64,000 nucleotides of DNA from Ipomoea triloba (Eukaryota; Streptophyta; Magnoliopsida; Solanales; Convolvulaceae), in assembly GCF_003576645.1 (NCBI RefSeq), contig NC_044916.1, positions 5,863,442 to 5,927,441 on the forward strand. The letters run 5' to 3'. Under the pieces are notes generated by a model. That model saw nothing but the letters and a program-made list of their open reading frames with translations. It was not told the origin of the DNA and made no database searches. A program made the position numbers and the translations under genes. Positions 32,571 through 44,354 of the stretch are shown here, in pieces. Numbering within the stretch: position 1 is the stretch's first letter; every line of letters begins with the position of its first letter.

Positions 32571-32600
<30 letters not shown>
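32571..32600. repeat. (TA)n microsatellite
   Basis: Fifteen TA units close to the right end of the minisatellite-bearing element; the relatives at 36.4 kb and 55.8 kb also touch TA runs. Confidence 0.95.
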
Positions 32601-32602
<2 letters not shown>

Positions 32603-32997
32603 CCTCCTTTGTGAAATTCCCGCCCAAACAATAGTAAAGGTAAAATGGAAAAGGAAACTAATATTATCAATTAATTGAAAATATAAAAGAATCCTAATGG
32701 AAAAAGAAACGGAAATTAGGCAAATTGACAAAAAAAAAAAAAAGATCAGATATTATTACTAATTGACTGAAAATTATTTACAAACTTTAAAAAAAATTAA
32801 TTACACTTTCCTTTTGAAAAATTATACAAATTTATAATTCTCACATTCTCTACCTATAAGTCTATAAATATATTCTTCATTTTGCACTGTCTCCCTCTTC
32901 TTTCCATGCTGGTGACTCTCTCATCCCTTTTTCCACTGCCCAGTAAGAAATTATATTACAACTTTATAAATTTACATGTAATATGCATTATTATATA
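32601..32997. other. AT-rich spacer without gene
   Basis: Non-coding, rich in A runs; no repeat ends or open frames with recognisable domains were found. Confidence 0.6.
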
Positions 32998-33255
32998 CTC
33001 CCTCTGTCCCATTTTACATGTCTTGTTTACTATTCATTGGTCAAACCAATTCTTTCTTCATTGCTTATTTTCTTTAGTAATTTTTAATTATTTTTAAATT
33101 TGATTTTTTGTGTTTAATACTAATTTTAATGTAGTTTCTAAATATATAAATTTTATATACTAATACTAAATTTAATATTATGAAAAATTGAATTAAAAAT
33201 AACTTCAGTCAAGCCTCATTAACCGAATTAGACAAACAAAATGGGACGGAGGTAG
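32998..33255. mobile_element. Stowaway MITE
   Basis: Termini CTCCCTCTGTCCCAT and ATGGGACGGAGGTAG form near-perfect inverted repeats of the plant Stowaway (Tc1/mariner) type, flanked by TA at 32996-32997 and 33256-33257. 258 bp, AT-rich, no coding capacity. Confidence 0.93.
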
Positions 33256-33874
33256 TAATAATTTACACTATATTTACTTTTTTTTTATAATTATTTCTCC
33301 TTTATTTTTTCTATAGTTATTTTAATAATAATATAATTATCTAAATCATATTACAATATCGCTTTATGGTAATAATTAATTGTCATAGCAGGAAGCCGTT
33401 TTAAACCTTTACGAGAACGTCGTGGTCTTCACCGATCAGGTGGTGTGCAACTAGAAATCTATGTAGTTGTAGGAGGTAATCTACATGTCAAGTACGTGGG
33501 AGTGGGAGCATAACTGAAAAACGGGGTTCGTGTGGATGAAGCAAAAAAGGCAAACGAGCACAAGTTTAAGAAGATCGGGATTCGTGTGGATGAAATCAAT
33601 GTTTCCTACAATATTTCATGTATTTGATTTTGAAGTAATTATTAAATTTTATATTAATTTGCCTTATGTAAGATATTGTATGTCATCTTTTATATGTTTT
33701 CCTCTCCTTATTCGTTTTTATCTCTTTTTTAATACCTAATAATTACCATAATTAATTATTAATAATTGTAAATTTAAATTACGCAATTATGTTAATAATT
33801 AATTACTAAGGCAAGTATAATTTATTTTGTACTATGAATACATTATTTTTAATAATTTTGATTTAATTAAATTA
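33256..33874. other. Spacer with a short non-AT-rich block
   Basis: At 33390-33610 a block of near-normal composition contains a repeated phrase GGATTCGTGTGGATGAA/GGGTTCGTGTGGATGAA. Its frames are short and contain stops; it could be a decayed exon or transposon fragment. The rest is AT-rich and shows nothing. Confidence 0.4.
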
Positions 33875-34089
33875 AGAAAAATATTTGATGCACCGCCGGT
33901 GTATAGATGCTATACAACGACAGTGAATAAATGATGCCACCTCATTAATAAAAAAATCAATATTAAGTAGACCTTTTTTTTTGCAAAATATAACACTTCC
34001 TAAATTATTATATTAAATATTACTTAATTTAATAACAACTAATTATTTAATACATTTATAATTCTTTTTTCGTTAATTACTACCGAGCA

Positions 34090-35660
34090 AAATTTATCAA
34101 AACCTCCCTTGCCAACCTACTTTTCTGCAAGAACTCAGAGCATATTCTTTGGCAAAACATTTCTAGATCTTAGACAAAACCCATTTCTATACTAGTAGAC
34201 TAGTAGTGTGCCTAGACTTGTCCGAAAATGAATTATCTCGTAAAGTCCCACTGACATCTTTGCCTACGTACTCAAACCAGACTACCTCCTTTCCTTGGGG
34301 AAAATAGCTTTTCTTGGAACCTAGCAGTCTAATTAACATCTTCCATCTTGAACATCTTGATTTTCATGACAACACGATAATTGGAGAATTCCCAGAGTTC
34401 ATCACTCAAATTTCTACCCTCTATCTAGCGTTTGAGTCGTTTAAGAAATAATCATCTCGTTGGCTCATCGCCCCACAAGATTTCCAATGTAACCTCAGTC
34501 GTCTCCAAATCCTTGACCTGTCAGTCAACAGCTTAACAAGAAGCATCCTGCAGACCTACGAAATCTTGCAGGCATGAGTAAAGCCGGCGGACTGACAGAA
34601 GGTTAATTTCAAATTTATTATTGCTCAACTTGTCGACAAATGGAGTTTGGCAGCAGCCCTCAAGATTAGGCAGCAAGCTGAAAACTTTGAACACAAATGT
34701 TAGGTAGCCAAACTTTGTTGAACAAAATATTTATTGTTTGGTCCCTACATTTTAGGCTAACTACAAAATGACCCCAAATTCTCAACTATAAATATGGTGG
34801 TCATTTTGTCATTCTAGCCATCCCAAATCATTCTATTCTTCCCTCATATACTAGAGATATTAGAGAGTTTGTTGAGTGTATTTCTCCTTCCTAGCAAGAG
34901 AGAATTATCCTTGTTTTCTCCTTGTTAGTTAGAGAGTGGTTGTAACTCCTATTTTCTCATAGTGAAATTCTTCTACCCTTGCCCGTGGTTTTTACCCTAA
35001 TTTGTTTAGGGGTTTTCCACGTAAAATCTGTGCCTCATTTATTTTTCTTTCTCAAATTATTGTTGCAATCTGATCTATCCCACTTCCGCGGGCGCAACAC
35101 AACTATGGGCTTAGTTATGCCATACGCTACATGTAGTGGATGGTGAACTGGAAAAGATCAAAGCAACCCCTCTCGGCCAAAGAGCATCAACTTCTATTCA
35201 TTATTGGATTTGTTAGTTTTGACAATCAACTCGGGTAGAAATTATTACAACTTCTTTAGGCAAACTCAAACTCACTATCCAATTTCATACTAGAATCATT
35301 CATGAATTGATGCTATTGCAGATCACAATATTGGATATATTTAGGCAATAACCACCTTAGTGACAAGATCCCAACAAGCAGCAAAATGAACATGATTAGT
35401 GATGGATTTGGTTTCTTATGCCAATAACACTGGACTACGCGAATTCCAAATTCAAGTGCCTTGTCCGCGGAAGGATTTGTCACCACCAACCTCACAACAT
35501 GAGGAGTGTGATGATGAAGAGGAAGGAGTGTGGTTCGGCTGGGGGAATGTGGATTGGATTCTCCACACTCTGTATTCCATCTCTACTGTGCTACCATTTT
35601 GGTCAGCTTCGAAGAAGACTAATTCTTTTTTCTCATGTGTGTACATAGATTTTACCTTCT
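34090..35660 (+). pseudogene. Captured LRR receptor-like protein fragment
   Basis: Pieces in shifting frames read as the C-terminal LRR domain of a receptor-like protein: DFHDNTIIGEFPEFITQIS, then LSRLQILDLSVNSLT; after the LTR, MVNWKRSKQ, DNQLG, NNHLSDKIPTSS, then NTGL-EFQIQVPCPRKDLSPP and an acidic stretch ending EEEGVWFGWG, which matches the juxtamembrane end of such receptors. Several stops and frameshifts and no transmembrane continuation. Family members are cell-surface receptors for defence or development. This copy is a non-functional passenger. Confidence 0.82.
34699..35099 (+). mobile_element. Copia-type solo LTR in the captured fragment
   Basis: Starts TGTTAGG (alternative start TGTTGAAC at 34717) and ends GGCGCAACA. 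It includes a promoter-like CTATAAATATGG near 34786 and the repeated TCTCCTT phrases of an LTR leader. The receptor-like protein homology resumes directly after it. A clean 5-bp target repeat was not found, so borders are approximate. Confidence 0.6.
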
Positions 35661-35963
35661 GATATGAACAGAGTTATTGGGAGAATAGCCATAGTGGAGA
35701 TCATGTTCACAGGAGCAGCTCAAGTGAGGGGTGAAATTGTTTAGCAGTTTTGATAGATTTTAGTAATTAACCAAAAAGAGTTATAATAACATTAATTACT
35801 TGTGATTAAATTAAGTAATGTTTAATATAGGAAGTATTATATTTTGCAAAAAAGGGTCTACTTAATATTGAATTTATTTTTAAATAGGTGGCATCTTTTT
35901 ATTTACCGCTGTTGTATAGCATATATACACCAGCGGTGCATCAAATATTTACTCATTAAATTA

Positions 35964-36446
35964 TATCTTATTTATAAAAATCCTACCTAATAATTTTAGT
36001 ATTACACGGGCTAAAATAATTACCATAAATAATGTTTAATAATTGTCAGTTTGTATTCAACAATAAAATTAATAGTTAATTTTTGAGTCAATTATAAAAT
36101 CTTTTGTACTGTGGACACATTATTTTTAATTATTTGGGTTTAAACATTATATCTTATTTATAAAAAATCCAAACTAATATTTTTAGTACTATGGATGTGA
36201 CTAAAAATTATTTTAATTATTAAGGTAATTAACATATATTTAGGTTGATAATAAAAAGTGTTCAAATGTACGAATTATAGTTGCATAAGAATCAATTACG
36301 TACTAAGACAACTATATTAGGCAATCTAATTAATAATTAATTTTTAAATAATATTCTTTCTTTAATATTGAATATTTTTCTAAATTATGTACACAAATTA
36401 TACTTATCAATATAGAATTAAAAGTGTTATATATATATATATATAT
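35964..36446. other. AT-rich spacer ending in a TA run
   Basis: Non-coding with many tta/taa phrases; ends in TA repeats at 36429-36446. No gene or paired repeat ends seen. Confidence 0.55.
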
Positions 36447-37045
36447 CGATGAGTTCAGGTGCAGGAACCTGCTCCCGTGTGGTTGTGCGGTTAACTCGAA
36501 AAGACGCACCTTAAGCATTAAAATTGCACACCTTAATTATACAAACCACGCACATTAAGCATATAAATAAAACACCTTAAGAATACAAATCACACACCTT
36601 AAGCACACAAATGTCGCACCTTAAGTACACAAATCACGCACCTTAAGTATACAAAACACGCACCTTTAGAATACAAACCACGCACCTAAAGTTTTAAAAT
36701 GGCGCACCTTAGGTTTCAACAACTCACGAACCTTAGCTTAAAGCGTACAAATCACTTACCTTAAAAAGGAAAACCACGCACCTTAAATTTCAAGTTGACG
36801 CACATTAAGTTTCAACAAGTACTCACATAAAGCACACAACACACGCATCTTAAGCACAAAAATCACGCACCTTAAGCACAAAAACCACACACCTTAAGAA
36901 GGAAAATTACTCACCTCAAATTTGACCTAGATGCAAAAAATTACCAAATTGCCACCCTATTTTTTTCTATTTTAAATTTTGTTAATCATTGACATTGATT
37001 TAAGTAAGATCAATGACTCATATTTAACCGCACAACCACATTAAA
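36447..37045. mobile_element. Minisatellite-bearing inverted-repeat element, copy 2
   Basis: Left end ttcaggtgcaggaacctgctccc followed by TGTGGTTGTGCGGTTAA; right end TTTAACCGCACAACCACA. These form an inverted pair related to copy 1. The interior repeats GCACCTTAAG-type cores about every 20-22 bases, mixed with AAGGAAAA and ACACAAAT spacers. The right subterminal arm (gattgacattgatttaag...agatcaatgactc) is the counterpart of that in copy 1. No coding capacity. Confidence 0.65.
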
Positions 37046-37936
37046 AAAATAAATATTTTTTTCGACATTAATGTACTATAATTATTAAGCTATTTTTATA
37101 CTTTTCCTAATATAATTTGTATCTAATTGATTTCGAGACTAATATATAAATCATATATTTCAAGATTTTTTTTTACCTTACGATAATTCATAATTTTTCA
37201 TTGTATTTCTTACTTTTTTCAGCATATAGTGCAATTGAAGAATTAAATAATGAATTGTACTCAAAATAATGGTAATGATTCATAGTTTTAGTAATTTATG
37301 CTCAATATAGTTACGGACTATATTAATTCATACAAATTTAATAATTACATTCTTTTAATTTGTATATGTAGTTTCCTTAATTATAATTACTAAAATAAAA
37401 AATATAATTAAGAAACTAAATTATAAAATTAACAAAATATATGTTCATAAATATTTAGAATTTTTTTAAATACATGCATACATACATATACTTATGCACT
37501 TAATTAATCATACAAAATTTAAATGCTAATTTTTTAAATTCTATATGTAATTAATTAATTAGAAATCTATCAGTACTTACTACTAATAAAAACAAATCTT
37601 ACTTTTATTATTCCACGCCCAAACTATTACTATATAAAATCTAATAATTTTTATGTTAATTAAGCTACTAATTACATAAATATTAGTATAACTACAAGTA
37701 AACGTGTATAAAAGTATAATTGCACAATATTAATATAATTACCTAATAATTATTATGGTAATTAAGAAATTATTTACACTTATATTAGTATAATTGACTA
37801 ATAATTATTATGTTAATTAAGTTAATAATTACTCATATATTAGTATAATTACAATTAAAATATGAGTTGAATTTTTTTTTATAATAATAACAACTAATTC
37901 ATTCAGATACGGAGGAGGAAGAAAAAACTAAATGCA
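37046..37936. other. AT-rich spacer without gene
   Basis: Contains several repeats of the phrase taattacctaataattattatgg-like sequence around 37730-37850, suggesting remnants of the same Helitron family as the next feature. No gene. Confidence 0.5.
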
Positions 37937-38490
37937 TGCGATATGGTCAAAATGAATATACTTAAGGTATAAAAGTATTATTGCACATATATTAGTGTAA
38001 TTGACTAATAATAATTGCCTAATAATTATTATGGTAATTAAACTAAACATTGGTCATTGAATTTATTTTTATAATAATTACAATTAAATTATTTCTAATG
38101 TTTCCAATATTTATTTCAGTAACAATATAATTGCATAAGTTATAGACAAGCAAGTCATATATTATTCAATTAATTGAGTGATACTTTGCACTAATCTTAT
38201 AATAAAAAAATGTACACTTGCCAAAAACCTTGTGGTTTAGTGGCACCCGGTTTACTCCCCCACATGGAAGGGAGTGGGTTTCTTGCCTCAGTGGAGACGA
38301 TTGTTGACTCTTTGTGCTTAAGTAGGTTGAGAAAGTAGCTATGAACAGATACTAGATTATAACAGAGTCAGTAGTACTAAAAAAATAAATGTACACTTTC
38401 AATATTAGAATTTTGTATAATTTCATCTTTAATTTTATTATCTAAATATATAATAAAAAATGTATTCATGCATTGCACATGTAATTAGAC
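37937..38490 (+). mobile_element. Helitron remnant with inserted SINE
   Basis: Homologous along its length to 880-1260. The right end has catgcattgcacatg, a decayed hairpin. Non-coding. Confidence 0.55.
38220..38386 (+). mobile_element. SINE with target duplication and empty site
   Basis: Starts GCCAAAAACCTTGTGG, related at its 5' end to the SINE at 23009, and ends in an A run. The 12-bp repeat AAATGTACACTT flanks it at 38208-38219 and 38387-38398. The homologous sequence at about 1163-1180 has one uninterrupted AAATGTACACTT, confirming the insertion. Confidence 0.9.
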
Positions 38491-38549
38491 AATTATTTGC
38501 TCCAATTCAAGCAAAAAAAACATCATAAAACATAATTGATCCACCCATT

Positions 38550-39480
38550 TTCATCAATTGTGCTCAATTGGCACTTCTTTGACTTTCCTTCTTGGACTAC
38601 AACAGATTGAGAAAGTATATTGAACAGATACTACATTGTAATAGAGTCGATAGTAGTAAAAAAAAATCTAAAATATGATAAGTCAAAATATAATAAGATT
38701 TATATGGTTATATATATGCAAGCTAAGGCTTATTGGTGAAATAAAACACAACTATATTTTGATAATTTATTATTAAATTTTTTTGTCTTGTGATAATTCA
38801 TCTAACTATAGATAATAACTTTATTATCATAATTTTGAATAATAAGTTTCTAAATAACAAAAAGATGTTTAAAGAACAATAATGAAGAAGTAAAATCATA
38901 TGATACAAATTTAAAAAACTTACTTAAATATACTTTTCATATAATTTAAGAAAAAATGGCACTTTTTTTTTAACAGAGAAATAACATGTATCATTTCTTA
39001 ATTATTATATCACCTTTTTTTGTTCCACAATTATTTTTTAACTGTTTTTTTTTTCATTCATCAATCGTCTATGACAGTGATTTTTTGCATCAATGTTTTA
39101 AAGTAATTGAATAGTGTAATTGAATGTCATTTTCTGCATTATTAACTCTATGAAAATGAAGTTTCAACACAGATTCCACAGACACCACCATTTTTCTATC
39201 TATGATTTATATCCAAGTTGGAATTGGTCAAACATAGCTGTCACTCATTAATAATTTATCAAACTTGTCGTAACTTAGAACCATCACAATTATATTGTCA
39301 AATCTATATGAACATAACATTAATGTCTTTATGTGTGTGTTTTCTTTGATTTCAGACACAGCTATTATTTCATTGAAAACTTATGCTTCAATTTTCACAA
39401 AAATAATAATAATCTATACTATTGATAAAAGTAAAATCCGCATCTTCAACTTTTATGCCAATCTAATATTATTAATTAAT
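38550..39480 (+). repeat. R1 repeat, copy 2
   Basis: Carries a decayed SINE at 38566-38663, the AT-rich body, a single copy of the 111-bp unit, and a Helitron 5' end TCTATACTATTGATAAAAG at 39413. Non-coding. Confidence 0.7.
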
Positions 39481-39984
39481 TGATAAATTTATCTACTTGT
39501 AGTGAGCATCCTTATCAATGGAGTTTTTTCGCGGTTTTGAAAAATTTTTCTAAGTATAATTAGAAAAGAGAAAATAAGAGAAGAAAAAAAAAACAAATAA
39601 TAAACAAAAAAAAAAAGATTGTCAGCCCGCGTCAGACGCGCCCGCTGGGCGCATTAGTTGCGCCTGACACGGGTGGCGTGACATTGGCTTTGGAATCCGA
39701 AGTACACGCTTATTGTTCCCAAAAATTGGTTCTTGCAGGCTGATCCCATTTCTTTCTCTCTCCATTTCTCTCCCTTCCACCTCAGGCACTATTCCAAAAA
39801 TCATGTAATATCTACGGGATGTAGATGCTAACTTTGTACCATCACAATTGACAATTCTATATGAACATGACTTTACTGTCTTTATTTGTGTGTTTTCTTT
39901 GATTTCGTACACAACTATTATTTCATTGGAAACTTGAATACTTGATGCTTCGACTTTCTCTCACACACACACACAAACTAAGGG
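39481..39984. other. Spacer duplicated at 60480-60930
   Basis: Shares a block beginning TTGTCAGCCCGCGTCAGACG with about 60590 and downstream sequence up to the CACACACA run. The GC-rich gcgcctgacacgggtggcgtg phrase may belong to another element. No gene. Confidence 0.5.
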
Positions 39985-40755
39985 TGAGTTTGGAAACCTA
40001 AAAATGACATCTGAAAAATATTTTTTGAAAAATGAGTCATTTTTCAAAAAAAAAAAATTTCATTTCTAGTGTTTGGTTGTATTTCACAAAACTATCTTGA
40101 TGTGCTTGTTTTATTTTCCAAAAAATCAACAAAAGTGTAAAATTAGACAAAAATAAGCAAAAACAATGTTACTTTCCCATAACACTGGTTAGCATCTTCT
40201 CCATGTCTAAAGAAAAAGGAAGAAACTTAACGTTAAAAACCCTAACGGGAATCGATTCCCATTTCCCAATCAAGCAGAAGACGATATGATTATGGCTTCA
40301 TTGTTACATGATTTCAATTACTCCATAATAATTCATATAGTTTGTGTGCTCGCCACAATATTCTTCTTCATCTTCTTCAATTTAAAAAAAAAAGCACAAT
40401 CTTTTCCTTCGTCGCACCTCAATGAAACCTCGACAGCGCCCCTGTCAATCTACCAGCTCCTCTCAGCCCACGCCGACTGTTTTCGAAGGGCATTCTCGAT
40501 GTTTACCTCGACAACGTCTCCATCCACTTCGAGCTCCACCTTTCCCACTCTTGCACCACCGAGTTCGAGAACCTTGTCTAGTACAACATCACTGTGACTA
40601 GCATTCTTGGTCATTTTCCAAAAAATTTGGCTTTTTTTCCTTTGACCGGAAATCAATTTCCATTGACTTTAATATTTTCTCCATTTCCAAACACTAGAAG
40701 CACGACAAATGATTTCTAAAAATCATTTTTCGGGTTTCCAAACATACTCTAAGAG
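39985..40755 (+). mobile_element. DNA transposon carrying a DUF538 gene fragment, copy 1
   Basis: Ends GGGTGAGTTTGGAAACC and GGTTTCCAAACATACTCT are inverted copies; inward lies a repeated AAAAATGA/TCATTTTT zone. The interior 40200-40612 is of ordinary gene-like composition. Inside is a fragment of a DUF538 protein. No transposase; terminal sequence suggests hAT or PIF/Harbinger type, but no clear target repeat was found. The copy at 60945-61515 lacks the right end. Confidence 0.65.
40286..40612 (+). pseudogene. Captured DUF538 gene fragment
   Basis: Starts with a hydrophobic segment (IIIHIVCVLATIFFFIFF, probably a signal peptide or anchor), then SIYQLLSAHA; in a shifted frame follow GILDVYLDNVSIHFEL, HSCTTEFENLV and, after a stop, YNITVTSIL. 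These match the order of the plant DUF538 domain, in which a GLPxGLLP motif is expected; part of that motif has been deleted here. Frameshift and stop show it is not a working gene. DUF538 proteins are small plant proteins of unsettled function. Confidence 0.7.
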
Positions 40756-41204
40756 AATTGGCCTAGTTAGATAAATATATTAACTAATTTTTTGGTTATT
40801 TTTTAATAGTTTGATTCCATTTAGCTATTTAGTAAATAATTTAATTTTATAACTATATTATGGAAAAATTCACCTCAGAGTAATGGAATAAGCACTTGAG
40901 TGTTTGTTGGTTGACCGTAGAGCGTTGATATTCTCTAGACAAATAAAAACACATCAACCAGAGACTTAAAAAGCTTTTCCTTGTCCCGGGGGATAGGACG
41001 GAGGCAGAGACAAAAACAATAAGAAGAAATATGAGAAATAGCATAAAAGAATAGAAAATATTCAATAGTAGATTTGTTCTTTGCTTTTGAGAGAATTTAT
41101 AGTGCAATTTTAATAGTCTATTGACTCATTCCCCTTTAGTCACAATCTTTTTTATATTCATATCCATTACGTTAATTATTATCTCTACTTGAATTCCGGA
41201 TCCT
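40756..41204. other. AT-rich spacer
   Basis: No gene; the only long frame on the minus strand (40853-41107) has no recognisable domain. Confidence 0.5.
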
Positions 41205-41226
41205 TATTATTATTATTATTATTATT

Positions 41227-41300
<74 letters not shown>
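41205..41300. repeat. (ATT)n-(GTT)n compound microsatellite
   Basis: Eight ATT units followed by about 24 GTT units without interruption. The apparent leucine-rich frame across it is an artefact of the repeat. Confidence 0.97.
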
Positions 41301-41640
41301 ATTATAATATTTTACAATATTACGCAAACCTTAATAATATAGGAGTGTTTTGGGCGAGAAAGTTAAAATGAAGTATTTTGTTTTTATTAATAGTATGGAT
41401 TACGTTGCAGAAAAATATATGTACTTATTATTACGATTAGTAATTTTAATTTAGAATTACATTACGAATAGGAAAGTAGGAATTGTATTACCATATTTAA
41501 ATATACAATTGTATTACGAATAGCAATTGTATTACTATATTTTACAATATTACGCAAACCTTAATAGTATAATAGTGTTGTGGGCGGAAAGTTAAAATTG
41601 AGAATTTTGTTTTTATTAATAGTATAGATAGTATAGAAGG
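41301..41640 (-). repeat. Helitron 5'-end array, block 1
   Basis: Two units of the form seen at 42905-43757, each ending on the plus strand in TTTGTTTTTATTAATAGTAT. On the minus strand each starts TCTATACTATTAATAAAAAC, a Helitron 5' end. Confidence 0.7.
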
Positions 41641-41649
41641 ATATGTTGC

Positions 41650-42904
41650 ATTACAAAAATAAGCAAAAAGGTAGTTTCTCGCTTCAATTTGCTGGGTAAT
41701 GGGTTATTCGAGTACTTTCATTGTCAACAAATTCCCCAAGTAGTTAATATGATCGGTTTCAAACTATTTTTTTTAATTTTTTTCATGGTATTAAAGAAAT
41801 ACATATGTATCATTTTTTGGTGTAATTACTAATTTATTTAATTCAATAAGAGTAAAATAGAGTGATTCCGCTTCAATTTGTTGGGTTATTATTTGAGTAC
41901 TCTCTTTGTCAACCAATCCCCAAGTAGTTAATATAATTAGCTTCAAATTATTTTAATTTTTTTTCATAGTATTAATAAAATACTTGGTAAATAAATATAT
42001 AACATTATTTTGTACTATAACTTTGATATTTAATTACAAGATATTGTAAAAATAAGATAATGGACAATGTAATGAATATCAATTGATAAATTTGAATGTA
42101 AAGAGTCTTTGCATGAAAGAAAATAAAGACACTATAACTAATGAAATTATGGGATCGTTTACCAACTTGGAAAAATGGAGAATTTTCCAAAAAAAAATGG
42201 AGAAATGGAGGGGTGGAAGAATGGAAAATGGAAAGGTTGTTCACTAAAATCAATTCTCTAAAACATATTCCCATCTCCAATCTTCCGTTTTTGTAAGATT
42301 TTGGAGAGAACAAAAAAGGAGTTCTCCATTTGGAGAAATGGAAAACATGCGGGTAAACAGTGCAAAGCGTCGCCTGGAGGAATGGATCGAGAAGGAAAAA
42401 TGGAAAACTGGAGAAATGAAAAACTGAAAATGGAATAACGGAGAAATGAAGTAAATGACCCCTATTTCTCTTATTTAATTTAATTTTTTGATAATGAAGT
42501 ATTTTTTTTCAAATAAAGGTATTGTAGACACATAATTTTAAATTAAAGAAATAAATATGTATCATTTTTTTGTTGTAGCTACTAATTTATTTAATTTAAT
42601 AAGAGTAAAATAGAGTGAGAAACTTAATTATGTCAAATTTGATTGAGATGAGGTTCGGACCTAACACCTTTCTTATAAAAATTAATGGGTAAGTTAAAAG
42701 TTAACGGAATGTTAACGGAGAAAAGAATATTTAACGGAAAACTTAACGGATAATCATAAAAGTAAGGTTAAATTAGGTAATCCCTATTAATAATACTAAT
42801 CTGAATTATCTTAACCATCTATTTGATTAAATAATTCATCTGAACCATCCATTTGATTAAATAATTTGACCGCCATTTTTTCTACCCATTTTAGGTCTAA
42901 CTCT
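41650..42904 (+). repeat. Duplicated spacer, copy 1
   Basis: Homologous in order to 44355-45297. Shared landmarks are GGTAGTTTCTCGCTTCAATT, the GAGTACTTTCATTGTCAAC phrase and the TAACGGAATGTTAACGGAG phrase. Copy 1 additionally contains a MITE at 42151-42462. No gene. Confidence 0.85.
42151..42462. mobile_element. MITE with 3-bp TSD (Tourist-like)
   Basis: Starts GGGATCGTTTACC and ends GTAAATGACCCC, imperfect inverted ends; flanked by TAT at 42148-42150 and 42463-42465. The duplicate spacer reads GAAATTATTTCTC at about 44838-44850 with no insertion, an exact empty site. The interior repeats GGAGAAATGGA. A 3-bp target site suggests PIF/Harbinger ancestry. Confidence 0.85.
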
Positions 42905-43757
42905 TTTTGGCTCTTATTAGTATAGTATATAGATTGCATTGTAGGGAAATATATGTACCGTATTATTACGATTATTAATTTTAATCTAAAATTGTATTAC
43001 GAATAGGTACGTAGGGATTAATAAATTTTATTAGGAATTGTATTAGCATATTTTATAACATTACCCAAACCTTAATAGTATAGGAGTGTTTTGGGCAGAA
43101 AGTTAAAATTGAAGATTTTGTTTTTATTAATAATATAAATTGCATTGCAGGGGAATATATTTACTGTATTATTACGATTAGTAATTTTACTCTAGAATTG
43201 TATTACGAATAGGAACGCAGAGAAGATTATATTTTATTAGGATTTATATTATTATATTTTATAACATTACGCAAACTGTAATAGTATATGAGTGTTTGGA
43301 CGCAAAGTTAAAATTGATGATTTTGTTTTTATTAATAGTATAGATTGCATCGCAAAGAAATATATGTACTGTATTATTACGATTAGTAATTTTAATCTAA
43401 AATTGTATTACGAATAGTAATGTAGAGAATAAGAAATTTTATTAGGAATTGTATTATCATATTTTACAATATTACGCAAACCTTAATAGTATAGGAGTAT
43501 TTTGGGCGGAAAGTTAAAATTGAGGATTTTGTTTTTATTAATAGTATAGATAGACTGCATTGCAGGGAAATCTATGTACTATATTATTATGATTAGTAAT
43601 TTTAATCTAGAATTGTATTACGAATATGAACGTAAAGAAGAATATATTTTATTAGGAATTGTATTATCATATTTTACAATATTACGCAAACCTTAATAAT
43701 ATATAAGTGTTTTTGGCGAGAAGTTAAAATTGACGATTTTGTTTTTATTAATAGTAC
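42905..43757 (-). repeat. Helitron 5'-end tandem array, block 2
   Basis: Four head-to-tail units of about 205-213 bp. On the plus strand each runs from GATTGCATTGCAGGGAAATA to TTGTTTTTATTAATAGTATA. On the minus strand every unit begins with the Helitron 5' end TCTATACTATTAATAAAAAC. The last unit abuts CTAGTTTTATACGCGCATTG (43755), a Helitron 3' end. No coding capacity. Confidence 0.82.
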
Positions 43758-44354
43758 TAGTTTTATACGCGCATTGCGCGAATGAGTTAATGCCCAATGT
43801 TTATATTTAAATAAAAATTTGAAAGTATATCAATGCAAAATTATATAGGAGAAGTTTATACATGGGTAATTGAATGTGTCGAATTTTTTTATTTAAATAT
43901 CTAACTCAAAGTATATGAATCCAAGATAATATAGAAAATTCATTATAATTATTACTAAAGTAAATGTTTGCAACCTTGTAAAATCGATAGTCTAAATATT
44001 TGGTCTAAAAATGATAGTATAAATAAATACTACTTTTAATTTGAATTTTTCTAAGTGTTCTTAATTTTCTTTTGAGTAACATTGTCATTGTCTTCATCTT
44101 TACTATTTGTTCTCTTCCTTTTTGTTGGTAGTGTGTTATTTGCAATTCGGTTATTGTTGGTAGCATAGATGACAACGTCATGCAATGAGATTATGATATA
44201 GGAGCTATAGACTTTCCTTTAGGTGTTCTGCTTGGGGTTCATTTGGTTCAACCATTATTGTTGAATGAGTTATCGTGGATAAAGAAATCCCTAGTTTAAG
44301 AAAAAAGATTAATAAATTAATAAAAATTTGAAAATTTAAAATATTATGTATTCC
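43758..44354. other. Spacer starting with a Helitron 3' end
   Basis: Begins with a minus-strand CTAG terminus plus CGCGCATTGCGCG hairpin (43755-43785). The remainder is AT-rich, with no gene visible. Confidence 0.5.

Larger units (their letters stand above)
33875..35954 (+). mobile_element. Pack-MULE carrying a receptor-like protein fragment
   Basis: Inverted arms of about 170 bp, outermost part AAATATTTGATGCACCGC, enclose the element; a 9-bp target duplication ATTAAATTA at 33866-33874 and 35955-35963 fits Mutator-like elements. Between the arms lies a captured plant gene fragment (34090-35660) into which a Copia solo LTR later inserted. No transposase, so it would need one in trans. Confidence 0.88.

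Noticed and set aside
33400..33610. Possible exon near the Stowaway MITE
   Set aside because: Frames contain stops and no splice-bounded segment or family match was evident; kept only as a spacer remark.
34699..35099. 5-bp target repeat for the solo LTR in the receptor-like fragment
   Set aside because: Candidate pairs (acaaa/caact, aactt/caact) do not match, so no target duplication is claimed.
41189..41371. Open frame with a polyleucine run
   Set aside because: Produced by the GTT/ATT microsatellite.
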